Shown: positions 59,161 through 64,000 of the stretch, one piece after another
Layout of the letters: each line of letters begins with the position of its first letter
How positions within the stretch are numbered: position 1 is the stretch's first letter
NCBI GenBank assembly: GCA_963691655.1
Contig: OY829326.1
Location: 70,673,235-70,737,234, forward strand
Origin: Toxonevra muliebris
Taxonomy: Eukaryota > Arthropoda > Insecta > Diptera > Pallopteridae
Direction: 5' to 3'
DNA length: 64,000 nucleotides
Notes under the pieces: model-generated
Database searches by the model: none
Told to the model about the DNA's origin: nothing
The model's input: only the letters and a program-made list of their open reading frames with translations
Position numbers and translations under genes: made by a program

Positions 59161-60832
59161 TTTAAGTCAAGGGTCGAGAAACAGAATAAAAGAGTATAAT
59201 GAGGTTAAAAATAATCGACGTGTGTTTTGTAATCATAAAATATTTTTAATTTCAAGTTTTAATACGCTTTTGCTCTGTCATTTTGACCTTAAGGAATTCA
59301 TATGTTTTTTTCTGTTGACAGCTTAGCAAAATTAATACAGCACTTCTTGCTAGGAAAAAACTCTTACAAAGACAAAAAAACTAAAGTCGCAAAATTTGAA
59401 CCAAAAACAATCACAGATATTCAAGATATTCACGTTGTCAAGTTCGAGTTGTTAATGTTAAACAACGTGCTTACCAATTGAGCCACATAAGCAAATTTAC
59501 TTTCATTGAATTTTACTTTCTTTACTCTTCCAATGCTTCTAGCACTAGTTACTGTTTTCTAACTCTCTCAGGTATACGATTTAAAAGAAAATTGAACAGA
59601 ATTTTTTGGTTTATAAAATTACCAACTGAATGAGAAACTGCAAATAAAATATTGAACTGTATTACTATAAATAGTTTCAACTTTTTGAGTTGGATTAAAA
59701 TATATCCCACAATGCATAAAAAACTAAGCAAAATTCGGTACAGTTTTTATCCTACCTAACCCTAAAGAGTTAATTAGGGAAGAAAGAGTAAGCTATATAA
59801 ATTTTAACTACTAAATCATGTTGCCTTAGTTTACCATTATTTTTAAAAATAGCCCCATAAAATTGTGAAATCCAATAATTTTGTTACTGTATTAAAGTTT
59901 TTCATTTATTGCTCCTTTTGGAGTGAGTAATGAAATCATTGCTCTTTTGAGGAGTGCTCACTATTTGTGCAACTGGGTATATAATAACATATATACTTTT
60001 AAACTAACATATGTTATGAAACCTCACATGATACTGACGTAACATTTGATTTAAATTTCTATCAATTCACTCCGCTATAAATTTTCATTCAGCTCCGAGT
60101 AGATATGTTATCACATCAAAAAAATAATTTAAATAAAAAAAAATTTTTAATATACCACGTTTTTAAAACGGACTAAAAAGTATAAAATAATTTATTCTTG
60201 CCCCATACACATTCACAACCACATATAGATTCCTTATCCCATTCAGATTGTCTTGAAAATTTGTAACTGTGAATTTTAGTAGGACGAAAATACTTTTATG
60301 ATTTACAACAACAAACGTGGAGAGAGAACAAAAACAAATAATAACGAACTTTTCTTTTCGTTTTGTTCCGCTTACAAAGAGTATAGATTGTAAAGAGATC
60401 GCAATTTGCTCTTGTTGGAATCGAAACAAAAAATCGTAGATACAGCAGCGATGTGCAATACCGATGGTGTGACAGCGACGGTTATCAACACATCCAGCAG
60501 TCAAAAATGTTTGAATGGATGAGTTTGACGTGTTTGATGAAGTAAATATTAAACATTTCTTTTAGCAAATAACTTTTGAATTAGTGTATGTATACGCATA
60601 TACATATATTCTACTCCCGCTATAGCAATGATTTTAACAACGATGAATTCAATGCTTTGATCTATGAAAAAAAATGGAAAAACTTCCGATGCTAATATTT
60701 TAAATATTATTATATTTATATATATTTTAGATATCTCATATTGCATTGTCTTCCAGTTCTGAACTATATTTAAAGTTTCAAGTCTCTAGCTCATCGGGAA
60801 GTTAGTTTAAAATCGATTGCAAAATTTGTACC
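59161..60832. other. Non-coding stretch
   Basis: AT-rich with no supported gene. GTGGCTCAATTGGTAAGCAC (minus strand, about 59466-59485) resembles a tRNA D-arm/A-box, but no B-box or acceptor stem follows. Confidence 0.4.
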
Positions 60833-60870
60833 GAACAGACTGACAGACAGACAGACAGACGGACAGACAC
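60833..60870. repeat. (ACAG)n microsatellite
   Basis: About eight near-perfect ACAG/GACA units, with one GGAC interruption. Confidence 0.9.
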
Positions 60871-60988
60871 CATTGAAAGTGAGTTGATATAAACGTGGTA
60901 ATAACCAGTCGTCAAGATCTTCATTTGATTATATAAGTCAATATTGATAAACAAAAGACGATAGTAGAAGTTTCTAACATCTTATACA

Positions 60989-62301
60989 TTCTGTCAAATA
61001 AGTACCCGGAAATTTGAAATAAAACACAAACAACTTATCAATCATCTAAATTTATTATATCCCCTTCAAAATAGGCCCCTTCTGAGGCAATACACTTCTT
61101 CCAACGAACAATCCAATCATCGAAACACTTTTTAAAGCTATATTCCGGGATGGCCTTCAGTTCTCGTTGCGAATTAGTTTTGATGTCTTCAATGCTCTCA
61201 AAACGGGTTCAACGAAGTGGTAATTTGAGTTTTGGAAACAGGAAAAAGTCACACGGGGCCATATCTGGAGAGTACGGTGGTTGTTCGATGATATTTGTTG
61301 AATTTTTGTTCAAAAACTCGATCACAATGATCGCTTTGTGCGCTGGTGCATTATCGTGGTGCAAAATCCAACTGTTGTTCCGCCACAAATCTGGTCTTTG
61401 GCGACGAACATTCTCTCTCAAACGCCTCATAACGCCAATATAATATTCTTTTTTGACGGTTTGGCCCTCCGGTAAGAATTCCGAATGAACAACACCACGA
61501 ATATCGAAGAAAACGGTCAGCATCACCTTGATTTTCGATTTGCTTTGACGCGGCTTTTTCGGTTTCGGCTCATTTTTGGCGCGCCATTCCGATGATTGTT
61601 GACTTGTTTGCATGTCGTACTCGAAAACCCATGTCTCGTCACCAGTTATGATGCGTTCGATGAACGTTGGATCGGAATTTACACGTTCAAGCATGTCTTC
61701 AGCCACCTTACTGCGATTCACTTTTTGAAGAAAACTCAGATCTTTTGGCACCAATCGCGCTGGGACTTTCCGCATACCCAAAACATCAACCAAAATATGA
61801 CGAGCGGTCTCATGAGACATGTTCATTTCTTGGGCTATCTCTCGCAAACTATAATGACGATTTTCGAGCACCATTTCCTTTATTTTGTCGACGTTTTCTT
61901 CAGTTGAAGAGGTCGAAGGCCGTCCTGAACGTGGCAAATCGTTCACTTCTTCTCGCCCCTCTTTGAACGATTTATACCAATCGTAAACTTGAGTTTTCGA
62001 CATGGTTGAATCACCAAATGTTTTTTTCAACATTTCCAACGTTTTGGCACAAGAAATTTCGTTTGAAACCCAAAATTTCACACAAACTCTTTGTTCGATA
62101 TTTTTATCCATAGTAAAAATCGCAACGCACACAAAAGGTTGACTTGTTCTTAATGACGCCGTAACCAAACTAAATGACACATAGCAATAAAAATTCACAG
62201 AATAGTGATTGACAGTTGTGCCAACCTGGGAAAAAAATTTTTTGAAATATTCGCAGAGGGAAAATTTAAAATGAGAATTTCCGGGTACTTATTTCACAGA
62301 A
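60989..62301 (-). mobile_element. Near-complete mariner transposon
   Basis: Inverted ends of 26 bp, TTCTGTCAAATAAGTACCCG plus GAAATT at 60989-61014 and the inverted copy at 62276-62301, differ at one position. The total of 1313 bp is the usual mariner size. It encloses a transposase frame on the minus strand. A clean TA duplication is not visible at the edges (left flank ..TATACA, right flank CGGCCA), suggesting small end changes or mutation of the target copy. Confidence 0.92.
61038..62111 (-). pseudogene. Mariner transposase, one premature stop
   Basis: The cut-and-paste transposase runs from MDKNIEQRVCVKFW (ATG 62111) to INLDD and TGA at 61038-61040, about 357 codons. The N-terminal half holds the two helix-turn-helix motifs, including TMSKTQVYDWYKSFKEG, RSGRPSTSS and HYSLREIAQEMNMSHETARH. 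The D,D34D triad is intact: TGDETW, HHDNAPAH and YSPDMAPCDFF, with exactly 34 residues between the last two Asp. The linker is RLVPKDL, where mariners usually have WVPHxL. The only defect seen is TGA at 61209-61211 after KLKLPLR, where related proteins continue with Gly (GGA), then TRFESIEDIK to the natural end. A start further upstream (62198) is possible but lies outside mariner homology. The loss removes the last ~56 residues, so this copy is probably inactive but recent. Confidence 0.93.
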
Positions 62302-64000
62302 CGGCCAACAAGTGGAACGTACGAACAAGACGAGATATAACGCTATGTTAAGGGGGAAGTGTGAGTATATTAAGTATATTCAAGCTGAAAATATCAAAGA
62401 TTGGTTACTTAAGAAAATGCGAATACGTTTTGCTTTCATAAAACTACAATATGCTTTACCAAGTCGTACAATACATTTTTATATGCTTTCTATTAGTATA
62501 ACAATAAAAACACAAAATGCCTGGTCTGCAAGGTGGTCTACTGCATGGTAGCTTGCTCGCTGCGGCGAGGAGGTTCCACTCCATAGAGTATTGTGCATTC
62601 ACTTCCACTTCTTTAAAGTTCCATCATACTGAAATGCTTTAATAGAATTTACTTTAAATTACTCATCTAAAGCTTTAAATAGTCATCTATTTAAAGCTTT
62701 AGATGCGTAGTTGTCTGTTCTCTGTTAAAAAAAACTGACATTTTGAAGTTACTCCTCTCTGTTTATGTGTTTTAACACATCTAAATAAAAAAGCAACAAA
62801 AACATAACAAAAGCACTCCTACGCCCCATCATGACTGATGATTGCATCAACTTTCATTCTTTATTAATCATGATTTCAATAATTAATCAAATAAACATCA
62901 CAATCACCTGCATACACAAATTTAAATCACTTAAGACTATCATTATTTTGTTGCTGTTGTAGTGTTTTTTGTGTGCTATGCATTTGAAGTGGTTTGTTTT
63001 GTTTTACTTTGCTTTACTTTATTTCATGCTTTATTTTCGTAATGTTTGTTTTTAATTTGTATGTGATTGTGATTGATTTGTTGTTGTGCAGCGTATTTAT
63101 GTACTTGTGGTGGAGGAAAAAGCTGTGTGTGTGTGAGAGAGAAAGAGTGTTTGAATGTTGTATGCAAATCATCAAACTACACATTCTTTTTCTCGTTTAA
63201 GAGACTTTTAATTTTGCTCTCCTTCTTCCCTCTTCCCTACTCCTACTTCTTGCAATGTATACAAAAAAATATAACTTGAAGATTTTTGCAAATGTTTTTA
63301 AACGGTAATTTTGATTGATTGGCTCTTAAGTGTCGTTGACATTCGAGCTGTCAAATCAACTTGTTAAATTTGAATTGGGCTTATGTATGTGTATTGTGTG
63401 AGCGTGCGAGTGTGAAGGTTTATATGAATTCTGGATAAAAGTTTCTTTAGAAAATTTTCTTGAATAATGTATCATGAGAGCATAAAAACTTTTCTTTTAT
63501 TTGCAAAATAACAAGAAAAAAAGGAAAGAAAAACTTAAAATTTCTCTAGTTTGTAAGTAGATCTTGGAAAAAAACATTAAATATTTTAATTAAAATTTTT
63601 GTTGCTAAGAATGTTGCTTCACATGCAATACAAGAAATGTTTTTAAAAATAATACAGATTTATACACGGTAGTAGTATTGGATATGATACCACTCTAACT
63701 TGTTATTTGCAGAACTTTTTTTGTTTTTGTTTTTTTATTGCTTTCAAAGTAAAAGCCAAATTTTCAACGGTACGTATGAGTAACATTAAATTAAGTAATT
63801 GTTTGAAAAATGTTTTAAATAATTAAATTCGTTTGAAATACACATTATTATTTTATTAAATACAAAAAAAGAATAACGTTGAATGCTACCGGTTGCTCTG
63901 AAAGAGGATATGGTGCAGTAATTACAGGTATTGGAAACGTTTTAGCACTCAGTTTAATACATGGAGGCAGGTGGAAGTTGCTTTTATTCAACAAATTTGA
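62302..64000. other. Non-coding stretch to the window end
   Basis: AT-rich DNA with a (GT)n(GA)n tract at about 63124-63146 and a TTTAAAGCTTTA/TTAAAGCTTTAGATG repeat near 62655-62705. No gene supported. Confidence 0.45.

Noticed and set aside
59440..59490. tRNA-like A-box (GTGGCTCAATTGGTAAGCAC, minus strand)
   Set aside because: No acceptor stem, no B-box and no T-arm. At most a SINE relic or chance match.
60163..60504. 113-codon minus-strand frame
   Set aside because: No recognisable domain. Hydrophobic and Phe/Ile/Val-rich content is as expected from AT-rich DNA.
61150..61966. Plus-strand frames of about 100 codons
   Set aside because: Antisense shadows of the mariner transposase.
1..64000. 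CRISPR array, operon or bacterial defence system
   Set aside because: No spaced direct repeats of the right form and no prokaryotic gene organisation. The window is insect nuclear DNA.

Overview
The window looks like nuclear DNA of a higher fly (Diptera, Brachycera; a tephritid is plausible but not proven). It is AT-rich and rich in microsatellites. Its one large host coding exon is full of Gln, Ala, Asn and His runs encoded by CAG/CAA/GCA/AAT-type repeats, as in many fly neural and signalling genes. The mobile elements are typical of insects: mariner, Tc1-like, hAT, piggyBac-type, Harbinger, and RNase H-bearing non-LTR retrotransposons. There is no bacterial-style gene organisation. Most open frames longer than 60 codons here are chance frames in AT-rich DNA.

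Host genes. A 713-codon first coding exon lies at 11914-14052 (+) and ends in a strong splice donor. I cannot name the gene, and I find no convincing next coding exon, so what follows may be a first intron running to the window edge (about 50 kb). A much smaller candidate gene sits at 58286-58530 (+). A TATA box, a 41-codon frame that reads as a signal peptide plus a short mature peptide, and a poly(A) signal are packed into about 250 bp. A processed pseudogene of ribosomal protein S21 lies at 19991-20248 (-).

Mobile DNA by region. 0-5 kb: terminus of a hAT-like element, a decayed AT minisatellite, and a cluster of TTAA-flanked (piggyBac-type) elements. 7-10.4 kb: two non-LTR retrotransposon remnants and a 136-bp MITE. 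15.9-17.7 kb: a transposase fragment next to a Tc1-like element with TA ends. 19.5-21.6 kb: a nested composite, in which a non-LTR remnant is split by the RpS21 pseudogene and by a foldback element whose loop carries a TTAA-flanked MITE. 26.4-28 kb: decayed mariner. 30.3-31.5 kb: possible LTR plus an RNase H fragment. 35.3 kb: LINE 3' end. 42.1-42.8 kb: hAT MITE with 8-bp target duplication. 46.3-48.8 kb: two more LINE fragments, one cut by a second copy of the TTAA MITE. 49-56.5 kb: several elements with long inverted repeats. 56.5-57.5 kb: Harbinger transposase pseudogene. 58.9 kb: transposase C-terminal fragment. 61-62.3 kb: a mariner with both terminal repeats and a transposase frame broken by a single stop codon.

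Overall the window is one host exon and its flanks in a sea of old, mutually nested transposons. All of this was read by eye without database searches. Family names rest on recognised motifs, and boundaries of decayed elements are approximate.
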